NCBI RefSeq assembly: GCF_039710355.1
Contig: NZ_JBDKWZ010000005.1
Location: 310,001-374,000, forward strand
Direction: 5' to 3'
Source of the DNA: Rapidithrix thailandica
Lineage (GTDB): Bacteria > Bacteroidota > Bacteroidia > Cytophagales > Flammeovirgaceae
DNA: 64,000 nt
A program made the translations under genes and the position numbers. A model generated the notes under the pieces. It was not told the origin of the DNA, did not search any database, and saw nothing but the letters and a program-made list of their open reading frames with translations. Below, piece after piece: positions 27,024-34,732 of the stretch (within the stretch, counting starts at the first letter, position 1; every line of letters begins with the position of its first letter).

Positions 27024-28397
27024 ATGAAACCAAAAAACCATACAAAACTTCTTCAACGGCTTTATGAGGAGTACCAAGCAAAATCTCCGCAGTCAGCGGC
27101 ATTACACCAACAGGCCTCGAAGTATATGATTGACGGGGGGAGCCACACCTTGCGATTGACAGAACCCTTTCCTCCTAAAATTGTTCAGGCACAAGGAGCT
27201 TGGCTTAAAGATGCCGATGGGCACCGGATTTTGGATTTCTGGCAAGGACATTATACGAACTTGCTAGGGCATAATCCCGAAGTGGTTACTCAAAAGCTTG
27301 CCGAGGTGTTCAGCCAACGTTGGGGCTTACAATCCGGGTTTACGGATGAATATCAGATTGCAGCTTCCGAAATTATTTGTCGACAAACGGGCAGTGAACG
27401 TATCCGGTTTACTACCAGTGGAGGCAATGCGACTACTGCCGCAATCAATATGGCCAAGGCATATACCGGCCGGCCATATGTGATGAAAGTGGCCGGAGGC
27501 TGGCATGGAGCAAATCCGATGGCGATGAAGGCGGTGGCTTTGGAGAAAGGCTTTCAGGAGCTGGAAAGTTTGAAACCGCCTACCGATAATACCATCATCA
27601 CAGGTTTTAATAATAGCGAGTTGATGGAAGCTCAGTTCGAACGCTATGGAGAACAGATTGCCTGTTTTATCCTGGAACCGGTAATAGGGGCCGGAGGGAT
27701 GATGCCCTCCCGGAAAGACTTTCTTCAAAAAGCCCGTCAACTCACAGAAAAATTCGGCTCCGTATTAATCTTTGACGAAGTAATTTCGTGTTTTCGTTTC
27801 CGGGCGGGAGATGTCGGGGCTCTGTACAACATAAAGCCGGATTTGATTACCTTGGGAAAGGTGATTGGAGGAGGCATGCCTGTAGCGGCTGTAGCCGGAA
27901 AAGAAAAAATTATGCGGCTGTGCGGAAAAAACGGACCGGTTAAATTCTCCGGAGGCACCTATGCGGCTCACCCTGCTTCTATGGTTGCTTCCTGTACCTT
28001 TCTCAACCATTTGGTGGAACACCAAGACCAGCTCTACCCCCGGTTGGAGGAGGGCAGCCGTACCCTTCGCAAACTGGTGAAAAAAACCTTTCAGCATGTA
28101 GGAATTGATGTCCGCTTTGCCGGAGATCAACGGGAAGAGTTGCCTGGAAATTCGTTGCATATGTTGCTATTTCCGTATCAAAAAGAGTTGCCTTTGGATA
28201 CCCCGGAAGAGGTGTTAAACCCAGAGGTGTGTGATATTGTCTTAAGTGAGCAAGTTTTCCATTTGGCGATGTTGTTGGAAAATGTCAAAACCGTACATGG
28301 TTTGGGTGCAACGGTGCTGGCACATGGAGAAAATGAATTATTGTTTTTGGAAAGTGCCTGTCAAAAAGTAGCCGAGCGATTTAAAAAAGAACTGTAA
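27024..28397 (+). CDS. Class III aminotransferase (GSA-aminomutase-like)
   Basis: The 457-residue PLP enzyme has the class III signature LIFDEVISCFRFRAGDVGAL and the PLP lysine, Lys279, in LITLGKVIGGGMP. RFTTSGGNATTAAINMAKAYTG and VAGGWHGANPMAM resemble glutamate-1-semialdehyde 2,1-aminomutase. It is longer than typical HemL and has a distinct C-terminus, so it is probably a related aminotransferase or mutase acting in a secondary pathway. No biosynthetic neighbours help to name a substrate. The ATG at 27024 matches the conserved beginning, a helical cap followed by SKYMIDGGSHTLRL. Confidence 0.85.
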   Translation: MKPKNHTKLLQRLYEEYQAKSPQSAALHQQASKYMIDGGSHTLRLTEPFPPKIVQAQGAWLKDADGHRILDFWQGHYTNLLGHNPEVVTQKLAEVFSQRWGLQSGFTDEYQIAASEIICRQTGSERIRFTTSGGNATTAAINMAKAYTGRPYVMKVAGGWHGANPMAMKAVALEKGFQELESLKPPTDNTIITGFNNSELMEAQFERYGEQIACFILEPVIGAGGMMPSRKDFLQKARQLTEKFGSVLIFDEVISCFRFRAGDVGALYNIKPDLITLGKVIGGGMPVAAVAGKEKIMRLCGKNGPVKFSGGTYAAHPASMVASCTFLNHLVEHQDQLYPRLEEGSRTLRKLVKKTFQHVGIDVRFAGDQREELPGNSLHMLLFPYQKELPLDTPEEVLNPEVCDIVLSEQVFHLAMLLENVKTVHGLGATVLAHGENELLFLESACQKVAERFKKEL

Positions 28398-28410
28398 TCC
28401 ATTGGGCAAA

Positions 28411-28443
28411 GAGGTAGCGGATGAATATTCATTATGCTACCTC
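28411..28443. terminator. Hairpin between convergent genes
   Basis: GAGGTAGC (28411-28418) pairs with GCTACCTC (28436-28443), and the loop holds a second palindrome, ATGAATATTCAT. It lies between converging genes. It lacks a T-run, so termination may be weak or Rho-assisted. Confidence 0.6.
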
Positions 28444-28449
28444 TCTGAA

Positions 28450-28947
28450 TTATTCTTTGTCGACATCGGGATTCATAAAATCAGAATCTTTGGTATCCAC
28501 CGAACTGTCTCCTCCTAAAAACTTCAAGGGAATGATTTTTTTGATAAAGGGCAGTTTACCGTCCTCAGCCTTGTCATATTCCTTTTGGGCTTCCTTTAAG
28601 GACTTTTGCCACATAGGAGCAAATCCTACAGCCGCTTCTGACATAATGTCTACGGCACGTTGGTAGATATGAAGGTTGATAACTTCCCGTCTTCCGGGTT
28701 TTTGTGCCAGCGATTGATTGGAGATACGTAGATTTTCGTTTTCCTTTTTTAACAACTCAATCTCTTCCCGCTTTTTGTTGGTCGCTTCCGCATCTATGTC
28801 CATCTTTTGATGTAGGTGGTTTTTCAGGCTTTTAATTTCCTTTCTTAGAGTACTTCGTTTCAATGACTCTCTGAAATATACAATGACTGTAATGACAAGC
28901 CCCACGATTAAGCCGATGGCAAATGCTTCGATTTGTTGTACTTCCAT
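28450..28947 (-). CDS. Membrane-anchored coiled-coil protein, unknown
   Basis: I do not recognise a family. The 165-residue protein has an N-terminal membrane helix (FAIGLIVGLVITVIVYF, about 9-25). A coiled coil follows (SLKRSTLRKEIKSLKNHLHQ through KKENENLRISNQS, about 28-85), then a helical part with QRAVDIMSEAAVGFAPMWQK and an acidic tail. Topology suggests a short periplasmic N-terminus and a cytoplasmic coiled coil. A structural or scaffolding role is possible. The ATG at 28947 is clear. It converges with the aminotransferase gene across a hairpin. Confidence 0.7.
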   Translation of the reverse strand: MEVQQIEAFAIGLIVGLVITVIVYFRESLKRSTLRKEIKSLKNHLHQKMDIDAEATNKKREEIELLKKENENLRISNQSLAQKPGRREVINLHIYQRAVDIMSEAAVGFAPMWQKSLKEAQKEYDKAEDGKLPFIKKIIPLKFLGGDSSVDTKDSDFMNPDVDKE

Positions 28948-29299
28948 ACGTTTGCTTTGTTTAGTATCAAGCTAAGGTAGTGGAATTTCTGTGGATTTGA
29001 AAAAACATGCTCTTAAGCTTCCAAGTAAAACCAAGTACTTCTATTTATAAAACAGAACTAACGGCTAAAACATTAAGCATCTCTTCACCGCTTTTTAAAA
29101 TTTCTTTAAAAAAATCACTTCTATTCGAACCAATTTTTATCGGGTGTAGTTGTAGAAAAATATCAAAATACTATCATTTTAACATACTAACATATGAAAA
29201 TTACTTCATTAATTATTTTCAATAAACAATGTGTTTTGTTGATAAAAATGTAAATATTATAGTTTTTTGTTAAAATTTATATAAAAAACACCCTTAGGT
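28948..29299. other. AT-rich intergenic DNA upstream of the cys leader
   Basis: No gene is supported. One 72-codon open frame (29007-29225) has a low-complexity, AT-driven composition and was rejected. A dispersed-repeat core AAACATGCTCT is at 29003-29013. Confidence 0.5.
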
Positions 29300-29331
29300 A
29301 TTGCAAAGAATATAAAGGCTTTTTACTTTTG
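29300..29331 (+). promoter_or_regulatory. Bacteroidota-type promoter of the sulfur operon
   Basis: ATTG (29300-29303) and TACTTTTG (29324-29331) match the -33 TTG and -7 TAnnTTTG elements with a 20-base spacer. Transcription would start near 29337, about 30 bases before the leader ORF. Confidence 0.7.
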
Positions 29332-29367
29332 CTTCGAATCGAAATTAAATAACCTCAAGAAAATCTC

Positions 29368-29454
29368 ATGATAATAAGCAATTCTTTAACCGAACGCCAA
29401 GTAGCTGCACGCAGATGTGCTTGCTGGTTCTGGTGTTGTCCTTACATGCGTTAG
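29368..29454 (+). CDS. Putative Cys-rich leader peptide (28 aa)
   Basis: This short frame begins with ATG and ends with TAG. It encodes 28 residues with four cysteines within eight codons (RRCACWFWCCPYMR at the end; Cys codons at 29416, 29422, 29434 and 29437). The placement between a well-spaced promoter and a terminator hairpin, just before a sulfur assimilation operon, is that of a transcription-attenuation leader peptide responding to charged tRNA-Cys. Cys-containing leaders of sulfur genes are known in other bacteria, for example actinobacteria. No Shine-Dalgarno site is seen, as is usual in this phylum. It could instead be a chance frame or a functional small peptide. Role is inference from position and Cys clustering. 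Confidence 0.65.
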   Translation: MIISNSLTERQVAARRCACWFWCCPYMR

Positions 29455-29532
29455 AGGAAGGCTTATTGTATCCACACATTTCTATCATATCCTATTGATA
29501 TTTCTTCTTTAAGTAGATTATAAGATACAATC

Positions 29533-29571
29533 AAGTTCTTCTCTGGTAAACGTATGAGAAGGACTTTTTTT
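29533..29571 (+). terminator. Candidate attenuator terminator
   Basis: AAGTTCTTCTC (29533-29543) pairs with GAGAAGGACTT (29556-29566) over 11 bp with one G-U pair and a 12-base loop, followed by seven T (29565-29571). It lies 79 bases after the leader stop and 30 before the reductase start. Its 5' arm overlaps an alternative pairing region (29524-29535). Confidence 0.8.
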
Positions 29572-29600
29572 ATTGTATTCATTTTTAAATACACCAAGCC

Positions 29601-31727
29601 ATGTTAAGTTTCAGAACTGAATTAGAAAATCCGGTTGTAGAGAAAGACATCATTGATTTAGAGAAAAAAATACTGTCGTTCAAAAACGGTACAGTAGACG
29701 AAGAAAAATTCAGAAGCCTGCGTTTGGCCCGGGGAATCTACGGACAACGTCAGCCTGGTGTACAAATGATCCGTATCAAGATTCCATATGGACGGCTGAC
29801 AACCAAGCAATTACGAAAGATATCAGATATTTCCGATGAATATTCTACCGGTAAGCTTCATGCGACTACCCGTCAGGATATTCAGATCCACCATGTAAGC
29901 CTGGACAAAACCCCTGAACTTTGGGCGAAGCTGGAGGAAGATAAAATTACCTTGAGAGAGGCCTGCGGTAACACCGTACGTAATGTGACTGCTTCTGCCA
30001 AAGCAGGGATTGATCCGAAGGAGGCTTTTGACGTATCCCCTTATGCACACGCCACATTTGAGTACTTTTTGAGGAACCCGATTTGCCAGGAAATGGGGCG
30101 TAAATTCAAAATCGCTTTTTCTTCCAGTGAAGAGGACTCGGCTTTTGCTTTTATCCACGATGTAGGGGTAATTCCTCAGGTGAAAATTGAAAACGGAGAG
30201 GAAGTAAGAGGTTTTAAAGTGTATGTAGGTGGCGGTCTGGGAGCAAATCCTTGGTTGGCTGAAAAAGCATATGATTTCCTTCCTGAGGATGAATTGATTC
30301 CGTTTATGGAAGCCCTTATCAGAGTGTTTGACCGCCATGGAGAACGGACAAGGAGAATGAAAGCCCGTCTGAAATTCTTATTGAGAGACATTGGCCTGGA
30401 GGAATTGTTGAGATTAGTGGAAGCCGAAAAACCTGCTTTGAAAAGCAGTATTTATAAAGTAGATCGCAATTTGGTACCGGAAATAGCCCCTTCTGAAGCA
30501 AAGGAGATTGCTCCTGTAGAAATTGCAGATCAAAAACGCTATCAAACCTGGTTGGATACGAACGTATTCGAGCAAAAACAAAAAGATTTTTATGGGGTGT
30601 TCGTACGGGTGCCTTTAGGTGACTTTAGTACGAAAACGGCCAGAGCGTTAGCAGAGTTGGTAGACCAATATGCCGGAGACGATATTCGCGTAACGGTAAA
30701 TCAAGGGTATTTGCTCCGCTTTGTCCGGAAAGAAGCTTTGGCTGCTCTTTACACAGGCCTGGACCGGTTAGGCCTTGCCAAACCCGGGTTTGACAGTACA
30801 GCCGATATCACCGCTTGCCCCGGTACGGACACTTGTAATTTGGGAATTGCCAGCAGTACAGGTATTGCGGCTGAATTGGAACGGGTGATTCATGCAGAGT
30901 ATCCGGACTTAGTAAAAAATAATGATATCAAAATCAAAATCAGCGGTTGCCCTAACTCTTGTGGTCAGCACGGAATTGCTAGCGTTGGTTTTCACGGAAG
31001 CTCTTTGAAATACGAAGGCAACATCATGCCTGCCTTGCAAGTGTTGTTGGGAGGCTCGGTGTTGAATGGAGGAGAGGGACGGATTGCAGAAAAAGTGATC
31101 AAAGTACCTAGTAAAAGAGGACCGGAGGTGTTGCGTTGGGTATTGCAAAACTACGAAGACAACCGCCAGGAAGGAGAGTACTTTAGCGATTACTATGTGC
31201 GCCAAGGCAAGATCTATTTTTACGACCTGTTGAAACCGTTGGCGGTATTGGAAGATATCGAACCTGGTTACTTTCAGGATTGGGGTAGCGAACACAAATT
31301 TGCCTTGCACAAAGCCGTAGGAGAGTGTGCCGGTGTGATCATCGACTTGGTACAAACACTACTGTTTGAGTCCGATGAGAAATTCGAACTGGCTGAGCAA
31401 AACTTACATACAGGGGCTTATGCCGATGCGATATACCATGCTTATGCGGTGTATGTAAATAGTGCCAAAGCGCTTTTACTGGATAAAAAGACCCGGACCA
31501 ACAACCAGGTGAGTATCTTAAAAGCCTTCGATACACACTATGTGGAAACGGGTGAATTCATCTTTGACGGTAGCTTCGAAGAGCATGTATTAAAGATCAA
31601 TAAAAATGAGCCAAGCCGGGCATTTGCTCAAGCGTATGTAGCGGAAGCTAAGGCGTATTTGCAAACGGTAAGAGCTTATCGTGAAAAACAAGTGAAGCAA
31701 GAGAAAGAGCAATTACCTGTAGCATAA
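29601..31727 (+). CDS. Sulfite/nitrite reductase with C-terminal HEPN domain
   Basis: The 708-residue protein reduces sulfite to sulfide (or nitrite to ammonia) using siroheme and a 4Fe-4S cluster. Two ferredoxin-like half domains are visible near 50-110 and 330-400 (GVQMIRIKIPYGRLTTKQL; YGVFVRVPLGDFSTKTARAL). The cluster ligands are Cys406 and Cys412 (CPGTDTCNLG) and Cys450 and Cys454 (SGCPNSCGQHG). After about 573 comes a HEPN-type helical domain (FELAEQNLHTGAYADAIYHA and YVNSAKALLLDKKTRTNN). This fusion recurs in Bacteroidota; the HEPN role is unknown. With siroheme synthesis genes and cysH directly downstream, sulfite is the likelier substrate. It is the first gene after the cys leader. 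Confidence 0.93.
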   Translation: MLSFRTELENPVVEKDIIDLEKKILSFKNGTVDEEKFRSLRLARGIYGQRQPGVQMIRIKIPYGRLTTKQLRKISDISDEYSTGKLHATTRQDIQIHHVSLDKTPELWAKLEEDKITLREACGNTVRNVTASAKAGIDPKEAFDVSPYAHATFEYFLRNPICQEMGRKFKIAFSSSEEDSAFAFIHDVGVIPQVKIENGEEVRGFKVYVGGGLGANPWLAEKAYDFLPEDELIPFMEALIRVFDRHGERTRRMKARLKFLLRDIGLEELLRLVEAEKPALKSSIYKVDRNLVPEIAPSEAKEIAPVEIADQKRYQTWLDTNVFEQKQKDFYGVFVRVPLGDFSTKTARALAELVDQYAGDDIRVTVNQGYLLRFVRKEALAALYTGLDRLGLAKPGFDSTADITACPGTDTCNLGIASSTGIAAELERVIHAEYPDLVKNNDIKIKISGCPNSCGQHGIASVGFHGSSLKYEGNIMPALQVLLGGSVLNGGEGRIAEKVIKVPSKRGPEVLRWVLQNYEDNRQEGEYFSDYYVRQGKIYFYDLLKPLAVLEDIEPGYFQDWGSEHKFALHKAVGECAGVIIDLVQTLLFESDEKFELAEQNLHTGAYADAIYHAYAVYVNSAKALLLDKKTRTNNQVSILKAFDTHYVETGEFIFDGSFEEHVLKINKNEPSRAFAQAYVAEAKAYLQTVRAYREKQVKQEKEQLPVA

Positions 31728-31770
31728 GTCAGTGCGACAGTTTGCCAAAATAATATAACTTGACAGACGG

Positions 31771-32574
31771 ATGAATTACGCAAAACAACCTCGATTAACC
31801 TTAGTGGGTGCCGGCCCGGGCGATCCGGAATTGATTACTTTGAAGGCGGTAAACGCCTTGAAAGAAGCGGATGTAGTGCTATACGATGCTTTGGTGAATA
31901 CCAGTTTGCTGACGTATGCCAAAGAAGGGACTGAAATGGTCTATGTTGGAAAAAGGGCCGGGATGCACAGTTTTTCGCAGGAGCGTATCAACCAACTGAT
32001 TGTGGAATATGCCTTTTCCCATGGACATGTCGTCCGTCTGAAAGGTGGCGATCCCTTTGTCTTTGGCCGGGGGCAAGAAGAAATTGCCCATGCGGAGGCT
32101 TATGGAGTACCTTCTTCCGTAGTACCGGGCATTAGCAGTGCTTTGGCCGTGCCGGCTTCTCAAAAAATCCCGTTGACGGCAAGAGGGGTAAACGAGAGTT
32201 TTTGGGTGGTGACCGGAACGACCAAATCCGGAAAGCTGTCCAAAGATTTGCCTTTGGCCGCGCAGTCTTCGGCTACGGTAGTCATTTTGATGGGGACGAA
32301 AAAGCTGAAAGAAATTACCGAAGTGTTCCGTATCTATCGCGATGACGATACCCCCATAGCCATTATTCAAAATGGTACTTTGGAAAATGAACGGATAGGC
32401 TTGGGTACTTTGGATACCATTGTGGAAGTTGCGGAAGAATTGAAATTAGGTGCTCCGGCCATCATTTTGGTGGGAGAGGTGGTACATACACATCCTGATT
32501 TTGCCATGACTTGGGAGAACATCCAGGCACAGACAGGCATTGGAATCAATGGCATTACATCGGCAAACAGTTAA
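31771..32574 (+). CDS. cobA: Uroporphyrinogen-III C-methyltransferase
   Basis: This 267-residue SAM-dependent enzyme adds two methyl groups to uroporphyrinogen III to give precorrin-2, the first step of siroheme synthesis. Motifs are LVGAGPGDPELITLKAV, VVRLKGGDPFVFGRGQEE and VVPGISSALAVPASQKIPLT, all typical of SUMT. It lies 43 bases after the sulfite reductase and 13 before the Met8-like gene, in the same operon. It is a separate enzyme here, whereas in Enterobacteria it is the C-terminal half of CysG. The siroheme would also serve NirB (54359-56872). Confidence 0.95.
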   Translation: MNYAKQPRLTLVGAGPGDPELITLKAVNALKEADVVLYDALVNTSLLTYAKEGTEMVYVGKRAGMHSFSQERINQLIVEYAFSHGHVVRLKGGDPFVFGRGQEEIAHAEAYGVPSSVVPGISSALAVPASQKIPLTARGVNESFWVVTGTTKSGKLSKDLPLAAQSSATVVILMGTKKLKEITEVFRIYRDDDTPIAIIQNGTLENERIGLGTLDTIVEVAEELKLGAPAIILVGEVVHTHPDFAMTWENIQAQTGIGINGITSANS

Positions 32575-32587
32575 ACAAACAAAAACC

Positions 32588-33160
32588 ATGAATACCTTAT
32601 TTCCCATATTCGTCAAGTTAGAGCAACTGAACCTCCTTTTGGTAGGAGGGGGGAATGTAGGTTTGGAAAAACTGAGTGCCTTGTTGCGCAATGCTCCCAA
32701 AGCCCGTGTGACCTTGGTGGCCGAGAAAATCAGTGAAGAAGTGCGTGCGCTGGCCGGGCAACACGCCACTGTGGAATTGCTGGAAAGAAAGTACCAAGTA
32801 GAAGATTTGGAGAATAAGCAATTGGTGATTCTGGCTACGGACGATCCGGAATTGCACAAAGCCATTAAAAAGCAAACGGAAGCCAAAGGAATTTTAACCA
32901 ATGTGGCGGATACGCCAGACTTGTGCGACTTTTATCTGGGTTCTATTGTGCAGAAAGGTGATTTGAAAATTGCCATTTCAACCAATGGAAAATCCCCTAC
33001 ACTGGCGAAGCGCTTGCGTGAATTATTGACGGAGATCATCCCGGAAAACGTACAGGATTTATTAGACAATTTACAAGAATTTCGAAATACCTTAAAAGGA
33101 GACTTTCAGAAGAAAGTGGAAGCTTTAAATAACTTAACCAAAGAATTCATCAACCGATAA
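32588..33160 (+). CDS. Precorrin-2 dehydrogenase / sirohydrochlorin ferrochelatase (Met8-like)
   Basis: The 190-residue protein matches the N-terminal half of CysG or Met8: a Rossmann motif LLLVGGGNVGLEKLSALL, VILATDDPELHKAI, and DFYLGSIVQKGDLKIAIST followed by NGKSPTLAKRLRELL. It oxidises precorrin-2 with NAD and inserts iron to give siroheme. ATG 32588 is preferred; a frame starting at 32540 would overlap cobA and add 16 unrelated residues. It completes siroheme synthesis with CobA in the same transcript. Confidence 0.93.
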   Translation: MNTLFPIFVKLEQLNLLLVGGGNVGLEKLSALLRNAPKARVTLVAEKISEEVRALAGQHATVELLERKYQVEDLENKQLVILATDDPELHKAIKKQTEAKGILTNVADTPDLCDFYLGSIVQKGDLKIAISTNGKSPTLAKRLRELLTEIIPENVQDLLDNLQEFRNTLKGDFQKKVEALNNLTKEFINR

Positions 33161-33173
33161 ACCTGATTAAACA

Positions 33174-33893
33174 ATGATTACTAAAACAGAAACTAAAGAG
33201 ACGACTATTGAACCGGCATCCTCCGAAACACAAGATTCCCGTACCTGGGATTTGGATGCACTAAACGAAAAGTACTTAAAATTGACTCCTCAGCAACGGA
33301 TTGCCGAATTATACAATGATTTTGATAAAGTATTGTTAACTTCTTCTTTCGGCACTACGTCTGCCTTGCTTTTGCATATGTTTTACAGCCAGGGGGTTAA
33401 AGAAAAGGTGCACTTTATCGATACGACCTATCACTTTAAAGAAACCTTAAAATACAGAGACAGCCTCCGGGAGTTGATGGGTTTGCAAATAGAAGATGTG
33501 AAACCTGAAAGGTGGAAGAATGAATTAACTTATAAAAGCGAACTGTGGCGTAAAGATCAGAATTTGTGCTGCTCCATCAACAAGGTAGAGCCTTTGGAAA
33601 CGATTAAAAAAGACTTCCAGGTATGGGTATCCGGGCTAATGGGTTGGCAAAACGACCACCGCCAAAGTCTTAAAGTATTTGAGGAAAAGAATGGCATCAT
33701 TAAATTTTATCCTCTGATCGATCTGGAAGAAAAAGAAGCGGAGTCTTATTTCGAAACCCATGATTTACCGGTACATCCTCTCAAACCATTAGGGTACGAA
33801 TCCATAGGATGTAAACATTGTACCATTAAAGGTGCCAAGCGACAAGGCCGATGGGCCGATTCTCGCAAAACCGAATGCGGTTTGCACACTTAA
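33174..33893 (+). CDS. cysH: APS/PAPS reductase
   Basis: The 239-residue enzyme reduces adenylated sulfate to sulfite using thioredoxin. The nucleophile Cys235 lies in the C-terminal KTECGLHT. Cys132-Cys133 (LCCSINKVEPL) and Cys213/Cys216 (CKHCTIKGA) form the CC...CxxC set of 4Fe-4S reductases that act on adenylyl sulfate (APS). The E. coli PAPS-specific enzyme lacks that set, so this is probably the APS type. It follows the Met8-like gene by 13 bases and ends the operon. Sulfate adenylylation genes (cysDN or sat) are not in the window. Confidence 0.93.
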   Translation: MITKTETKETTIEPASSETQDSRTWDLDALNEKYLKLTPQQRIAELYNDFDKVLLTSSFGTTSALLLHMFYSQGVKEKVHFIDTTYHFKETLKYRDSLRELMGLQIEDVKPERWKNELTYKSELWRKDQNLCCSINKVEPLETIKKDFQVWVSGLMGWQNDHRQSLKVFEEKNGIIKFYPLIDLEEKEAESYFETHDLPVHPLKPLGYESIGCKHCTIKGAKRQGRWADSRKTECGLHT

Positions 33894-34227
33894 GATACCA
33901 GACAGTCAAATTACTCAAAAAAGATTAACGATTACTTATCCATAAATAAAGTTCAAATCTGCAATGCTATGAGCCTGTCTAAGTTTTGTTTTCTAATTGA
34001 AAAAGAATAAAATTTGACAGGCTCTAAAAGAAATTAAAAGTCGTCAATGAAGAATCTGTTCTGTTTAGAGGCAAGAATATAGAAGTCTTCATAGTTTAAT
34101 TGGTGTTATGAATAACAATTTGTTAAGTTTATCAGGAATGGGCGTAGCCGTTGGCTACGCTTATTTTTTTGTTTGTTAAATACTTGTTAAGCCCTCTTTT
34201 TTGCATATTGCTTGTCTACATTTGAGC
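33894..34227. other. Intergenic region after cysH with inverted repeat and terminator
   Basis: No gene is seen. GAGCCTGTCTAAGTTTT (33971-33987) and AAAATTTGACAGGCTC (34009-34024) form an imperfect inverted repeat of a 54-base element, resembling a MITE relic. A second hairpin (34142-34160) lies further on. Confidence 0.5.
34142..34171 (+). terminator. Terminator hairpin downstream of the cys operon
   Basis: GCGTAGCC (34142-34149) and GGCTACGC (34153-34160) pair perfectly across a 3-base loop, followed by TTATTTTTTTG. It lies about 250 bases after cysH. Confidence 0.85.
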
Positions 34228-34599
34228 ATGCAATGGTTGCGGACTCATATCGCCTTGGGCTTGGTTTTTATGTACTCTTTCAATGTATTGGTAAACCTAC
34301 TGCCTGTACTGTTGGAGGAGGTGGCCTCCGTTCACTTCGAAAAGCGATGTGTCCGTTCGGAAATGCAAAAACAATTGGCTGTTGAAAGCGCTTGGGAAGA
34401 CACCACCATTCAGGTGGATCTTGAGAATTGGTTGCAAAGCATCACCTTGATCCTTTGTAATCTCAAAGACTTACAAAAAGCCGTGAATGCCATAGCCCCT
34501 TTTGTTTTTGCAAAACAACCTTTGATAAAATCCCTCTATTTACACGGTCTTACCCCTCTGGCCTTCCGGGAAATTGTCCCTCCCCCTCCGAAGTTTTGA
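34228..34599 (+). CDS. Small membrane-associated hypothetical protein
   Basis: This 123-residue frame starts with an N-terminal hydrophobic segment (TRTHIALGLVFMYSFNVLV region, about 4-25), then a Cys- and Glu-containing middle (VHFEKRCVRSEMQKQL), and ends in a proline-rich tail EIVPPPPKF. Short Bacteroidota proteins with an N-terminal helix and a PPK-type C-terminus occur as poorly described families, which supports it being real. ATG 34228 is preferred to the TTG at 34201. It precedes the DoxDA gene by 133 bases on the same strand. No function can be assigned, and a spurious frame is possible. Confidence 0.5.
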   Translation: MQWLRTHIALGLVFMYSFNVLVNLLPVLLEEVASVHFEKRCVRSEMQKQLAVESAWEDTTIQVDLENWLQSITLILCNLKDLQKAVNAIAPFVFAKQPLIKSLYLHGLTPLAFREIVPPPPKF

Positions 34600-34732
34600 G
34601 TTGAAAAATGAAGAAGCATCACGCAGGATAACAGACTTGCACAAGTAATTGCTTGGCAAAACTGTAAGCCTATGATGCCTTTCTTAAACTGCTTTCCCTT
34701 TTTTATTTCAATTCAAAAACAGACGTTTAAAA

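Noticed and set aside
27024..28397. hemL assignment for the class III aminotransferase
   Set aside because: Longer than HemL with a different C-terminus and no tetrapyrrole neighbours, so only the superfamily is named.
29007..29225. 72-codon open frame upstream of the cys leader
   Set aside because: Composition is driven by AT-rich DNA (many Lys, Ser, Ile, Phe), there is no family resemblance, and the frame ends before the promoter.
34201..34227. TTG start and a TACATTTG -7 box (34217-34224) for the small membrane protein
   Set aside because: The box would start transcription after the chosen ATG, and no -33 element is correctly spaced.
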